A stretch of 64,000 nucleotides of DNA from Chthonobacter albigriseus. Lineage in GTDB: Bacteria; Pseudomonadota; Alphaproteobacteria; Rhizobiales; Pleomorphomonadaceae. Made by a program: the position numbers and the translations under genes. Within the stretch, counting starts at the first letter, position 1. Each line of letters opens with the position of its first letter. This document shows, piece after piece, positions 10,151 to 19,368 of this stretch. The notes under the pieces were generated by a model, which was given only the letters and a program-made list of their open reading frames with translations, had not been told where the DNA came from and ran no database searches. The stretch covers positions 186,001 to 250,000 of the forward strand of contig NZ_JACDIT010000001.1 of the NCBI RefSeq assembly GCF_013839445.1. Reading direction: 5' to 3'.

Positions 10151-10963
10151 TCAGGGTGCAGTTCGGACCGCCTCGAAGGGTTGGGGAACGCCAACGACCG
10201 TGACGCGGAATTCGGCCCCGGCCAGCGGAGCCTTCTTCGGCTTGCCTTTCAGGGGCAGACGGAACACCGCCTTTCCATCATCCCGCGAGATTTCTGTGGG
10301 CTGGGCGAGATACCAGCCATCCGGCGGTTCGACGAAAAGGTCGACATCCGCGACGTCTTCAGCAGCGCGAACCGTCAGACGCAGGGCGTCGCCATCGACG
10401 GCCAGCGGCTCCAATTTGACCTCGCCGGAGCCGAGTCGGCTCTCGTCAACGGGCACCCGAGCCTCGTAGGTTGCGATCGCTTCAGCGGCGGCGCCATCCG
10501 TCTGCGAACCAGGCGCGAGTTCCGCTTCGAGCGCGGCGGTCGCCGGCACGCAGATCTCCTTGCAGTAGCCGAAGGTCATGGAAAGCCGAAGGTCGACCGG
10601 CGCGGCCGGATCCTCGGCCGTCACGGTCACGGGGAGGACGACCTTGTCGTGGTAGACGATCGAGGTGGAAAACCCGTCGAAGTAGCGCTCAGGAGCGGGA
10701 TAGCGGACGGCAAGGCTCTTCAGGTTTCGGCTGCCGTCGGTTGAGATCAGAGGCGCGACGCCCGCGTCGCCGGGATTGCGCCAATAGGTGTGCCAGCCCT
10801 CCGGGAGTTCGAAGGATACGCCCAGGGCATAGGTTCCCGTCGTTTCGGCGGGCCCTGCCACCAGGAGCGCCGTCCGAGCCGGCGGCACCGTCTCGCCGGC
10901 GCGCACTGGCGCTACCTGGAGGAGTAGGCAGGCTGTCCAGACAAGGCTTGCGATAAGTCGCAT
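10151..10963 (-). CDS. Exported DsbD N-terminal-domain-like protein
   Basis: The 270-residue protein has a signal peptide (MRLIASLVWTACLLLQVAPVRA) and then the periplasmic alpha-domain fold found at the N-terminus of thiol:disulfide interchange protein DsbD (FELPEGWHTYWRNPGDAG, then FGYCKEICVPATA). The CKEIC cysteine pair would be the redox-active or partner-binding site. The membrane and thioredoxin domains of full DsbD are absent, so it is a free-standing domain. It is likely a periplasmic redox partner. It is divergent from the YqgE gene across 166 bases. Confidence 0.82.
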   Translation of the reverse strand: MRLIASLVWTACLLLQVAPVRAGETVPPARTALLVAGPAETTGTYALGVSFELPEGWHTYWRNPGDAGVAPLISTDGSRNLKSLAVRYPAPERYFDGFSTSIVYHDKVVLPVTVTAEDPAAPVDLRLSMTFGYCKEICVPATAALEAELAPGSQTDGAAAEAIATYEARVPVDESRLGSGEVKLEPLAVDGDALRLTVRAAEDVADVDLFVEPPDGWYLAQPTEISRDDGKAVFRLPLKGKPKKAPLAGAEFRVTVVGVPQPFEAVRTAP

Positions 10964-11021
10964 TGGTACTAATTCCTACCCTGCAATCAGTTCGGGACCG
11001 GCTGCGTTCCTTGATGTAGTC

Positions 11022-11049
11022 TTGAACGGTTGAAAACTGCTGCCATATT
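11022..11049 (+). promoter_or_regulatory. Possible promoter for the YqgE gene
   Basis: TTGAAC (11022-11027), a 16-base spacer and CATATT (11044-11049) form a moderate sigma-70-type match within the divergent spacer before the YqgE/AlgH gene. It would leave a leader of about 75 bases. This region is less GC-rich than its surroundings. Prediction by inspection only. Confidence 0.35.
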
Positions 11050-11129
11050 GCCAAGAAGATGCGAAGAAATCTTGTGTCAGCGCTATGCTTGGCACCGCGG
11101 GCCGCCAGTTGCGGAGTACACGGGATCAC

Positions 11130-11720
11130 ATGACCATCGGAGAAAGCTATCTGGACGGTCAGTTCCTGATCTCGATGCCCGGCATCGAGGAAAGCAACTT
11201 CGCCCGCACCGTCGTCTACCTCTGCGCGCATTCGGCCGACGGGGCGATGGGGCTGATCATCAACAAGCCGATGTCGCACCTGTCGTTCCGCGACCTCCTG
11301 GTGCAACTCGACATCATCTCCGATGACAAGCAAATCAAGCTTCCGTTCGCCGCCCGTGGCATGAAGGTGCACCGCGGCGGACCGGTGGAGACCGGGCGTG
11401 GCTTCGTGCTGCACACCTCGGACTACTACCTGGAAAACTCCACGCTGCCGATCAACGACGACATCTCGCTGACCGCGACGCTGGAGATCCTGAAGGCCAT
11501 CGCCGACGGCCGCGGGCCGGAGCACGCGATGCTGGCGCTCGGCTATGCCGGTTGGGCTCCGGGGCAACTTGAGACCGAGATCCAGGCCAACGGGTGGCTC
11601 ACCTGCGCGGCGGATCCGGCCATCATCTTCGAAGCGGACCTGGACCAGCGCTACACCCGCGCGCTGGCGTCGCTCGGCATCGATCCCGCCCTGCTTTCCA
11701 GTGAAAGCGGCCACGCCTGA
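11130..11720 (+). CDS. YqgE/AlgH family protein
   Basis: The 196-residue protein matches the UPF0301 (YqgE/AlgH) family: [21 protein letters not shown], then [15 protein letters not shown] and [13 protein letters not shown]. The family has a known fold but no settled biochemical role; an effect on alginate regulation was reported for one member. The start at the ATG at 11130 matches the conserved N-terminus; an in-frame start at 11085 would add 15 non-conserved residues. It is transcribed alone and divergent from the DsbD-N-like gene. Confidence 0.93.
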   Translation: MTIGESYLDGQFLISMPGIEESNFARTVVYLCAHSADGAMGLIINKPMSHLSFRDLLVQLDIISDDKQIKLPFAARGMKVHRGGPVETGRGFVLHTSDYYLENSTLPINDDISLTATLEILKAIADGRGPEHAMLALGYAGWAPGQLETEIQANGWLTCAADPAIIFEADLDQRYTRALASLGIDPALLSSESGHA

Positions 11721-11850
11721 TCGCGCGTGCGACGGGGGCCGAGAACGCTTGCGCCGCAGCCTTGCGAGGGACTGCCGGCATCTGTAGGGTCGCACGAACC
11801 ATGACAGACGGGCCTGCCCGTGGTCAGTCCGAGGCCTGAAGAGACCCCCT

Positions 11851-13263
11851 TTGAAGTACGTGAGCACCCGGGGCACGGCGCCCCACCTCTCCTTCTCCGA
11901 CGTCGTCCTCGCAGGCCTTGCGCGCGACGGCGGGCTGTATCTTCCGGAGAGCTGGCCGTCCTTCAGCGCCAAGGAGATCGCCGACCTCGCCGGCCTGCCC
12001 TACGCCGAAGTCGCCTACCGCGTCATCCATCCCTTCGTCGACGGCGACATTCCGGACGCGACCCTCAGGGCGATGATCGAGGCCTCCTATTCGCCCGCGG
12101 TGTTCCGGCACCCGGCAGTGACGCCGCTGGTCCAGCTCGGCGCCAACCACTTCGTACTGGAGCTCTTCCACGGTCCGACGCTCGCCTTCAAGGACGTCGC
12201 CATGCAGTTGCTGGCGCGCCTGATGGACCATGTCCTCGGCACGCGCGGCCAGAAGGCGACGATCGTCGGCGCGACCTCGGGCGACACGGGCGGCGCGGCC
12301 ATCGAGGCGTTCCGGGGGCGGGCCAACACCGACATCTTCATCCTGTTCCCGCACGGGCGCGTGTCCGCGGTCCAGCGCCGCCAGATGACCACGGTGGCCG
12401 ACGCGAATGTCCATGCGATCGCCCTGGAAGGGACCTTCGACGACGCGCAGGCGATCGTGAAAGGCATGTTCAACCACTTCGCCTTCCGCGACCGGGTCCG
12501 CCTTTCCGGGGTCAACTCGATCAACTGGGGCCGGATCGTCGCGCAGGTGGTCTACTATTTCGTGGCAGCGACCGCGCTCGGCGCGCCGCACCGGCCTGTG
12601 TCCTTCACCGTGCCGACCGGCAACTTCGGCGACATCTTCGCCGGCTACGTCGCCAAGCGGATGGGCCTGCCGATCGAGAAGCTGGTGATCGCCACCAACG
12701 TCAACGACATCCTGGTCCGCACCCTGGAGACCGGGCGCTACGAGGTGACTGGCGTGCAGCCGACCATCTCGCCGTCGATGGACATCCAGGTCTCGTCCAA
12801 CTTCGAGCGGCTGCTGTTCGAAGCGCATGGGCGCGACGGGGAGGCGGTCCGGCGGATGATGGACCAGCTCTCCCAGTCGAAGGCATTCGGCCTGGAGCCG
12901 GACGCGCTCAAGGCGATCAGGGCCGAGTTCGCGGCTGACCGAACCAACGAGCAGGCGACCGCGGCGACGATCCGCCACGTCCGCAAGGCGGCCGGGTATC
13001 TGCTCGACCCGCACACCGCCACCGGCTTTGCGGTGGCCGAGCGGACGATGGCGCCCCATGTCCCAATGGTGACGCTGGCAACCGCCCACCCCGCCAAGTT
13101 CCCGGACGCGGTGGTGGCGGCGAGCGGCGATTATCCGGCGCTGCCGGACTGGCTCGGGGACTTGATGTCGAGGCCGGAACGTCAGACCGTGGTGGAGAAT
13201 ACCCTGGAGGCGGTGGAGGCCTTCATCGGCGAGCGGACCCGAGCGGTTCAAGTGGAGGCGTAG
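11851..13263 (+). CDS. thrC: Threonine synthase
   Basis: This PLP enzyme converts O-phosphohomoserine to threonine, completing the step that follows ThrB. It has 470 residues and belongs to the longer class of threonine synthases. The PLP lysine is about residue 114 (GPTLAFKDVAMQ), the phosphate loop is ATSGDTGGAAIEAF, and VPTGNFGDIFAGYVAK is diagnostic. The start is a TTG at 11851 (read MKYVSTRGTAPHLSF), the family's typical N-terminus. It is followed 5 bases later by an M16 peptidase gene, a conserved pairing in alphaproteobacteria. Confidence 0.96.
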   Translation: MKYVSTRGTAPHLSFSDVVLAGLARDGGLYLPESWPSFSAKEIADLAGLPYAEVAYRVIHPFVDGDIPDATLRAMIEASYSPAVFRHPAVTPLVQLGANHFVLELFHGPTLAFKDVAMQLLARLMDHVLGTRGQKATIVGATSGDTGGAAIEAFRGRANTDIFILFPHGRVSAVQRRQMTTVADANVHAIALEGTFDDAQAIVKGMFNHFAFRDRVRLSGVNSINWGRIVAQVVYYFVAATALGAPHRPVSFTVPTGNFGDIFAGYVAKRMGLPIEKLVIATNVNDILVRTLETGRYEVTGVQPTISPSMDIQVSSNFERLLFEAHGRDGEAVRRMMDQLSQSKAFGLEPDALKAIRAEFAADRTNEQATAATIRHVRKAAGYLLDPHTATGFAVAERTMAPHVPMVTLATAHPAKFPDAVVAASGDYPALPDWLGDLMSRPERQTVVENTLEAVEAFIGERTRAVQVEA

Positions 13264-13268
13264 CGCGT

Positions 13269-14549
13269 ATGGCGGTCGAGATCACGGAGCTTCCCAGCGG
13301 CATCACGGTCGTCACGCACGGCATGAGCCACCTGGCGTCGACGGCCCTCGGGGTCTGGGTCGGCGCCGGCTCCCGCAGCGAGGAAGCCTCCGAGAACGGG
13401 ATTTCGCATCTCCTGGAACACATGGCCTTCAAGGGGACGAGCAAACGATCCGCCGTCGAGATCGCCGAGGAGATCGAGAATGTCGGCGGCGAGCTCAACG
13501 CCGCGACGTCGATCGAGAACACCAGCTACTACGCCCGGGTGCTGGCGGGAGACGTGGCGCTCGCGCTCGACATCCTCGCCGACATCCTGCAGGACAGCGT
13601 CTTCGACCCGGAGGAGCTGGCGCGCGAGAAGCACGTGATCGGCCAGGAGATCGGCGCCGCGCTCGACACCCCGGAAGACCTGGTGTTCGACTTCTTCCAG
13701 GAAGCCGCCTTCCCCGGCCAGCCGATCGGTCGCCCGATCCTCGGCTCGGTGGAGACCGTGACGGGCTTTTCCGACGCGGCGCTCAAATCTTATCTCAACC
13801 GCCACTACACCGGCTCGCGCACGGTGATCGCGGCAGCGGGCAAGGTGGAGCACGACGAACTCGTCAACCTCGCGCTGGAGAAGTTCGAGGGCTACCCGGC
13901 CTCCCCGCCACCAGGAGAAGCCAACGCGGCCTATCGCGGCGGCGAGAAGCGCGAAGAGCGCGACCTGATGGAAGCGCAGATCGTGCTGGGCTTCCCGGGC
14001 ACCTCCTACTACGCCGACGACTACACGACCGCACAGATCGCCGCCTCCGTGCTCGGCGGCGGCATGTCCTCGCGGCTGTTCCAGGAGATCCGCGAGAAGC
14101 GTGGCCTCTGCTACTCCGTCTATTCCTTCCACTGGGGCTTCCGCGACACCGGCATCTTCGGCGTCTCGGCCGCCACCGGCGAGAGCGACGCGCAGGTGCT
14201 GGTGGAGACCACGCTCGACGAGATCGAGCGGGCGATCGGCACGATCAGCGAGGCGGAGGTCGCCCGGGCGAAGGCGCAGCTGCGCGCCGGCCTGCTGATG
14301 ACACTGGAAAGCCCCGCGGCCCGCGCCGGCCAGATTGCCAGGCAGATCCTCGTGCACGGCCGCGAGATCCCGCTCGACGAACTCGTGGAGAAGATCGACG
14401 CGGTCACACCGCGGCTGGTCAGCGACTACCTGGCCAAGATGGTCGTGTCCGCGTCTCCCACCCTTGCCGCCATCGGGCCCATCGCCGACGTTCCGCGTCT
14501 CGATGCCATCGCCTCGCGGTTCGGCGTCGCTCCGGCGAGCGCGGCATGA
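13269..14549 (+). CDS. M16 zinc peptidase (mitochondrial processing peptidase-like)
   Basis: The 426-residue protein has the inverted zinc motif HLLEHMAFKGT (HxxEH), with the third ligand in the downstream Glu-rich helix, and the C-terminal R/Y pair region (SRLFQEIREKRGLCYSVYSF). It lacks a signal peptide, so it probably acts in the cytoplasm on small peptides. It resembles the beta subunit of mitochondrial processing peptidase, as alphaproteobacterial members do. It starts 5 bases after thrC and overlaps the GNAT gene by 4 bases, so the three are likely co-transcribed. Confidence 0.93.
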   Translation: MAVEITELPSGITVVTHGMSHLASTALGVWVGAGSRSEEASENGISHLLEHMAFKGTSKRSAVEIAEEIENVGGELNAATSIENTSYYARVLAGDVALALDILADILQDSVFDPEELAREKHVIGQEIGAALDTPEDLVFDFFQEAAFPGQPIGRPILGSVETVTGFSDAALKSYLNRHYTGSRTVIAAAGKVEHDELVNLALEKFEGYPASPPPGEANAAYRGGEKREERDLMEAQIVLGFPGTSYYADDYTTAQIAASVLGGGMSSRLFQEIREKRGLCYSVYSFHWGFRDTGIFGVSAATGESDAQVLVETTLDEIERAIGTISEAEVARAKAQLRAGLLMTLESPAARAGQIARQILVHGREIPLDELVEKIDAVTPRLVSDYLAKMVVSASPTLAAIGPIADVPRLDAIASRFGVAPASAA

Positions 14550-15184
14550 CGCTGCTTCGTGTCGTCGTCGGCGACACGGGCCCCACGCTTCGGGGCGAGC
14601 AGGTGTTCCTGCGCGCGCCCCAGATCACCGACTATGTCGCCTGGGCGGAGCTGCGCGAGACCAGCCGCGGCTTCCTGAAGCCCTGGGAGCCGAGCTGGCC
14701 GGCCGACGATCTCACCCGAACCGCCTTCAAGCACCGGGTGAAGCGCTATCACCGCGAGATCCGCGAGGACCTCGGCTACACCTTCTTCGTGTTCCGCTCG
14801 GATACCGACCAGCTGATGGGCGGCGTCACGCTGTCCAATGTCCGGCGCGGCGTCACCCAGACCGCCTCGCTCGGCTACTGGATGGGCGAGCGCCACGCAG
14901 GCAAGGGTCACATGACCGACGCGGTCCGAACCCTGTTGCCGCATGCCTTCGATACGTTGCGCCTGCACCGGATCGAGGCCGCGTCGATGCCGCACAACGA
15001 TCGCTCCATCCATCTCCTCGAAAAGGTCGGATTTCGGCGCGAAGGCTTCGCGCGCCGCTATCTCCTGATCGACGGGCGCTGGCAGGACCATGTGCTGTTC
15101 GCCGTTCTTGCCGACGATCCCCGCCCCGCCAGACGCGCCGATGCCGATCGGGATAACGGCGAGCATCTCGCGCGGGTCTTGTGA
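14546..15184 (+). CDS. GNAT N-acetyltransferase, RimJ/RimL-like
   Basis: The 212-residue protein has a GNAT fold. The N-terminal VFLRAPQITDYVAWAELRETS resembles RimJ-type ribosomal-protein acetyltransferases. The acetyl-CoA motif A region is LGYWMGERHAGKGHMTDAVR, followed by LRLHRIEAASMPHNDRSI and LLEKVGFRREGFARRYL. It may acetylate the N-terminus of a ribosomal protein, but the substrate is inferred by family only. Its ATG overlaps the M16 stop (ATGA). Confidence 0.88.
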   Translation: MTLLRVVVGDTGPTLRGEQVFLRAPQITDYVAWAELRETSRGFLKPWEPSWPADDLTRTAFKHRVKRYHREIREDLGYTFFVFRSDTDQLMGGVTLSNVRRGVTQTASLGYWMGERHAGKGHMTDAVRTLLPHAFDTLRLHRIEAASMPHNDRSIHLLEKVGFRREGFARRYLLIDGRWQDHVLFAVLADDPRPARRADADRDNGEHLARVL

Positions 15185-15263
15185 TCGGCGTCAAACTGCC
15201 CCTATCGTATGCCGCGGTGCCCGAAGCGGCCCACCGAGGATCCGTGCCGGAGTACCTGTCGTC

Positions 15264-18140
15264 TTGGCCACTGCCCGCCGCCTGCTCGCGTTCCTTCTGG
15301 CTGCCCTGACGCTGGTGGCGGCGACGACCGCCTTTGCGGTCGAGCCGATCAGCATTCCGACCGACGCGGCCGCTATCGACCTGTCCAACGCCATCGAATA
15401 CCGACGCGAGACCAAGGACACGATCCAGGTGTCCACGGCGCCGGGGCCGGACGGGATCGTGCGGCGAATCGAGGTTCGGGCGCGCGGGCCCGAGGCCGCG
15501 CCGACGTGGGTGGTCTTCCACCTCTCCAACAACACCGACCAGCAGCTCGACCGACTGATCGTCGCACCGCATTTCCGGCTCGCCGGTTCCGGTCTGATGT
15601 GGCCCGACCTCGGCGCCAGCCGGATTGCGGCCATCACGCCGAGCCAGGGCTTCACGCCCGAACGGCAGCCGAGCCAGGACGCGGACGTCTTCCTCGTCAC
15701 GCTGGACCCCGGCACCGTCGTCACCTTCGTCGCAGAGCTTCGCACCGGCGACCTGCCGCAGCTGACGCTCTGGCAGCCCAATGCCTACAAGGACAGCGTC
15801 AACGCCTACACGCTCTACCGGGGCATCGTGCTCGGCATCTCGGGCCTGCTCGCCCTCTTCCTCACCATCCTCTTCGTGGTGAAGGGCTCAATGATGTTTC
15901 CGGCCACGGCGGCGCTGGCGTGGGCGGTCTTGGCCTACCTCTGCATCGACTTCGGATTTTGGAACAAGCTGTTCGACCTGCAGGCGGGCGCCGACCAGCT
16001 CTATCGCGCCGGATCGGAGGTGATGATCGCCGTCACGCTGGTGATCTTCCTCTACGCCTACCTCAACCTCAATCGCTGGCACGTGCGCTACAGCCACGTG
16101 GTGCTGATGACGCTGCTGGTTCTGACCGCGCTGTTCGGGGTGGCGGTCTACGATCCGGCGATCGCGGCGGGCATCGCGCGCATGGTGCTGGCCGGTCTCG
16201 GCGTGCTCGGACTGCTCCTGATCCTCGGCCTCGCCTTCCGGGGCTACGACCGGGCGATCATGCTGATCCCGACGTGGCTGATCTTCATCGCCTGGCTGGC
16301 GGGCACCGGTCTCACCGTCTCGGGCGAGCTCGTCAACGACCTCGTCCAACCGGCCCTTGCCGGCGGCCTCGTGCTGCTCGTGCTGCTGCTCGGCTTCACC
16401 GTCATGCAGCACGCCTTTGCGGGCGGCGCGATCGCCGACGGGCTGATGAACGACGCGGAGCGGCGGGCGCTTGCGCTCACCGGCGCCGGCGACGTGATCT
16501 GGGACTGGGACGTCACGCGCGACCGCATCTACACCAGCCACGAGGCCGAAGAGAGCCTCGGCTTCAAGCGCGGCGCCCTGGAGGGCCCTGCCCGCGACTG
16601 GCTGGAGGTGCTCCACCCGCAGGACCGTGACCGCTTCAAGGCGACGCTCGACGCCGTGGTGGAGACCCGTCGGGGGCGGCTGGCGCAGACCTTCCGCCTG
16701 CGCGCCAAGGACGGGCACTACCAATGGTTCCGTCTGCGCGCGCGGCCGATCCTCGGCAACGACGGCGAGGTGATTCGCTGCGTCGGCACGCTGCTCGACG
16801 TGACCGACGCCAAGACCGCGCAGGAGCGGCTGCTGCACGACGCGGTGCACGACAACCTTACCGGCCTGCCGAACCGCGAGCTGTTCTTCGACCGGCTCGC
16901 CTCGGCGATCACCCGCGCCCAGACGGAGAGCGCGATCAAGCCGGCGGTGTTCCTGATCGACATCGACCGCTTCCGGCAGGTCAACGAAAGCCTCGGCCTT
17001 TCGGTGGGCGACTCCATCCTCCTGACCATCGCCCGCCGGCTGGGTCGGCTTCTGAAGCCGGTCGACAGCCTGACCAGGCTGGACGGCGACCATTTCGCGA
17101 TCATCCTCCTCTCCGAGCAGTCGCCCGACCGGGTGGCCGCCTTCGCCGACGCCGTGCGCCGCGCCATCCGGGCGGCCATCGCCTTCGGCGAGCGGGAGAT
17201 CTTCCTCACCGCCTCGGTCGGCATCGCCGTCTACGACCGCGAAGCCCGCGAGGCGGTCGATCTCCTGAAGGACGCGGAGGTCGCCGTCGCCTATGCCAAG
17301 CGGCTCGGAGGCGACCGGATCGAGAGCTACCGCACCTCGCTGCGCGCGGCCGCCGCAGACGCCCTCTCGCTGGAGGCCGATCTCAAGCTGGCGCTCGAGC
17401 GGGAGGAGATGAAGGTGCTCTACCAGCCGATCGTTCGGCTGGAGGACCGCACCATCGCCGGGTTCGAAGCGCTGCTGCGCTGGGATCATCCCAAGCGGGG
17501 CCGCATTCCACCGGCCGATTTCATCCCGGCGGCCGAGCGGTCCGGCCTGATCGTGCAGCTCGGGCTGTTCGTACTGGAGCGGGCGGCTCGGCAGCTCGGC
17601 AGCTGGCAGGAGATCCTGCCCGGCGGCGAGGAGCTGTTCATGAGTGTCAACGTGTCCAGCCGCCAGTTGCTGCGCCACGACCTCATCAACGACGTGAAAG
17701 CGGTGCTCGCCCGCACCAGCCTGCCGAAGGGTACGTTGCGCCTGGAACTCACCGAGAGCCTGGTGATGGAGAACCCGGAGTTCGCCACCCAGGTACTCGC
17801 CCGGCTGAAGGAGCTCGGCGCCGGCCTTGCCCTCGACGATTTCGGCACCGGCTTCTCGTCGCTGTCCTACCTGCAGCGGTTGCCTGCCGACACGCTGAAG
17901 ATCGACCAGAGCTTCCTCAAGGGGCCCGGCAAGACCCGCCACGTGATCCTGCGCTCGATCATCAGCCTCGCCCACGACCTTGGCATGGACGTGGTTGCCG
18001 AAGGCGCGGAGACGGAAGCGGAACTGGAGGAGCTGCTGGAGTTCGGCGCCGACTTCGTCCAGGGTTTCGTGTTCGGCCAGCCGATGTCGCCGGAAGAGGT
18101 GAAGAAGCTCACGGAGAAGTCGCCGAAGGCCAAGGCCTGA
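15264..18140 (+). CDS. Membrane PAS-GGDEF-EAL cyclic-di-GMP protein
   Basis: The 958-residue protein, with a TTG start at 15264, has a signal peptide (ATARRLLAFLLAALTLVAATTAFA), a periplasmic sensor of about 150 residues, and a seven-helix membrane region (about 180-390, 7TMR-DISM-like). It then has a PAS domain (about 400-520), GGDEF (about 525-690) and EAL (about 705-950). The GGDEF site reads LDGDHF near residue 605, so cyclase activity is doubtful. The EAL domain keeps its key residues: FEALLRW (Glu735) and DDFGTGFSSLSYL (Asp858-859). The likely role is cyclic-di-GMP hydrolysis controlled by an envelope or PAS signal. An ATG upstream overlapping the GNAT gene is less likely because it would bury the signal peptide. 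It converges on surf1. Confidence 0.9.
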   Translation: MATARRLLAFLLAALTLVAATTAFAVEPISIPTDAAAIDLSNAIEYRRETKDTIQVSTAPGPDGIVRRIEVRARGPEAAPTWVVFHLSNNTDQQLDRLIVAPHFRLAGSGLMWPDLGASRIAAITPSQGFTPERQPSQDADVFLVTLDPGTVVTFVAELRTGDLPQLTLWQPNAYKDSVNAYTLYRGIVLGISGLLALFLTILFVVKGSMMFPATAALAWAVLAYLCIDFGFWNKLFDLQAGADQLYRAGSEVMIAVTLVIFLYAYLNLNRWHVRYSHVVLMTLLVLTALFGVAVYDPAIAAGIARMVLAGLGVLGLLLILGLAFRGYDRAIMLIPTWLIFIAWLAGTGLTVSGELVNDLVQPALAGGLVLLVLLLGFTVMQHAFAGGAIADGLMNDAERRALALTGAGDVIWDWDVTRDRIYTSHEAEESLGFKRGALEGPARDWLEVLHPQDRDRFKATLDAVVETRRGRLAQTFRLRAKDGHYQWFRLRARPILGNDGEVIRCVGTLLDVTDAKTAQERLLHDAVHDNLTGLPNRELFFDRLASAITRAQTESAIKPAVFLIDIDRFRQVNESLGLSVGDSILLTIARRLGRLLKPVDSLTRLDGDHFAIILLSEQSPDRVAAFADAVRRAIRAAIAFGEREIFLTASVGIAVYDREAREAVDLLKDAEVAVAYAKRLGGDRIESYRTSLRAAAADALSLEADLKLALEREEMKVLYQPIVRLEDRTIAGFEALLRWDHPKRGRIPPADFIPAAERSGLIVQLGLFVLERAARQLGSWQEILPGGEELFMSVNVSSRQLLRHDLINDVKAVLARTSLPKGTLRLELTESLVMENPEFATQVLARLKELGAGLALDDFGTGFSSLSYLQRLPADTLKIDQSFLKGPGKTRHVILRSIISLAHDLGMDVVAEGAETEAELEELLEFGADFVQGFVFGQPMSPEEVKKLTEKSPKAKA

Positions 18141-18148
18141 CGGCGCTC

Positions 18149-18904
18149 CTAGCGCCGCCTTTTCCAGGCCAGCATGGCCCAGATGGTTGCCAGTGACGCC
18201 GCGAGGCCGAACCAGGTGATGGCATAGCCGAGGTGGTTGTTGGTGAAGGCCACGACCGTCTCGCCGCCCTGGGGTAAGCCGCCCGGCGTTTCTCCGGCCG
18301 CTGCATCGACCGTGAAAGGCGCCACGCGCGTCGGGTCCAGCCCCACTGCCACGGCCATCTTGCGGGGATCGCGGACGAACCAGACGTTCTTGGCGATGTC
18401 GTCGGCCGGGCTGATCCACGACGCTGCTTCGGCCGGCCGCATCAGGCCGTTGATCGTCCGCGGACCGTCGAGCCGGCCCTCCGGGCGCGTCGAGGCGTCC
18501 TTCCTGTCGAGGGGAACGAAGCCGCGGTTGACGAACACGATGCGGCCGTCCTCCAGCGTCGCCGGCACCATCACGAAATAGCCCTGGCCGCCGAGCTTTC
18601 CCTTGGGCTGGGCGAGCGCGATGAAGACGTGGACCTCGCGGGCGTTGTCGTAGGTGGCGGTAAAGGAGACCGGACGATATTCGACCGCTTCGTCGGTCAG
18701 CGTCGACCAGGTATCCGGGGCGGGAAGCGGCCCGGGAGCGGCGTTGATGCGTTCCTCTACGCGGGCGATCAGGTCTTCCTTCCAGGCGAGGCGGGACATC
18801 TGCCAACTGCCGAGGGCGAGAAGCACGGCGAGGGCAACCGCGGTCAGCACCGTCAGGACGACGAATCCCGCCTTGCCGCCGCTGCCTGTGCCTGGATCCG
18901 TCAC
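18149..18904 (-). CDS. SURF1 family cytochrome oxidase assembly protein
   Basis: SURF1 helps insert or stabilise heme a in cytochrome oxidase subunit I. The 251-residue protein has an N-terminal membrane helix (FVVLTVLTAVALAVLLALG), a periplasmic loop with FVNRGFVP, and a C-terminal helix (LGYAITWFGLAASLATIWAM) before the basic tail KRRR. It is the last gene of the minus-strand oxidase cluster; its start overlaps the DUF983 stop by 4 bases. Confidence 0.93.
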   Translation of the reverse strand: MTDPGTGSGGKAGFVVLTVLTAVALAVLLALGSWQMSRLAWKEDLIARVEERINAAPGPLPAPDTWSTLTDEAVEYRPVSFTATYDNAREVHVFIALAQPKGKLGGQGYFVMVPATLEDGRIVFVNRGFVPLDRKDASTRPEGRLDGPRTINGLMRPAEAASWISPADDIAKNVWFVRDPRKMAVAVGLDPTRVAPFTVDAAAGETPGGLPQGGETVVAFTNNHLGYAITWFGLAASLATIWAMLAWKRRR

Positions 18905-19290
18905 TTGGGTGCGCCCCCGGTCAACCGACCCTCCTCAGCCTTGTGCTTGTACTGCAGGCCTATCATCAGCCCCTTCAGTGGGCGGAGGGAGCCGATACAG
19001 AGAACGAGCGTCAGCGGCAGCCAGAGGATGGCGTGCAGCCACAACGGTGGCTGATAGGCGACCTCCACATAAAGGGCGAGGCCGACGATGATGAAGCCGA
19101 CGATCAGGATGATGAAAACCGCCGGGCCGTCGCCGCTGTCGATGAACTTGTAGTCCAGGCCGCAGGCCTTGCAGCCGGGCGCGGTCTCCAGAAAGCCGTC
19201 GAACAGGCGGCCGTTGCCGCAGCGCGGGCAGCGTCCACGCATCGCGGCTGAGACCGGCGGCACCGGCGCATAAAGGGCCTTGTCCTGCAT
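18901..19290 (-). CDS. DUF983 zinc-ribbon membrane protein
   Basis: The 129-residue protein has an N-terminal four-cysteine ribbon (CPRCGNGRLF and CKACGLDY) followed by two membrane helices (VFIILIVGFIIVGLALYVEV and LHAILWLPLTLVLCIGSL). The family is regularly found inside alphaproteobacterial aa3 oxidase operons and is thought to aid their biogenesis, but a precise role is not established. It is separated from ctaE by 78 bases that contain a strong hairpin, and it overlaps surf1. Confidence 0.92.
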   Translation of the reverse strand: MQDKALYAPVPPVSAAMRGRCPRCGNGRLFDGFLETAPGCKACGLDYKFIDSGDGPAVFIILIVGFIIVGLALYVEVAYQPPLWLHAILWLPLTLVLCIGSLRPLKGLMIGLQYKHKAEEGRLTGGAPK

Positions 19291-19318
19291 GGTCGGTTTT
19301 CCCCCGATTGAAACGCGA

Positions 19319-19346
19319 ACGGCGCGCGGAGGGATCCGCGCGCCGT
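19319..19346 (-). terminator. Strong hairpin between ctaE and DUF983
   Basis: A perfect 11-bp inverted repeat (ACGGCGCGCGG at 19319-19329, CCGCGCGCCGT at 19336-19346) with a six-base loop lies between ctaE and the DUF983 gene. In the minus direction the next bases (TCGCGTTTC) have only a weak T-run. It may cause partial termination or shield the 3' end of the ctaE message, lowering expression of the two assembly genes behind it. Confidence 0.5.
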
Positions 19347-19368
19347 GATCACTTGCTCGATCCGCGGT

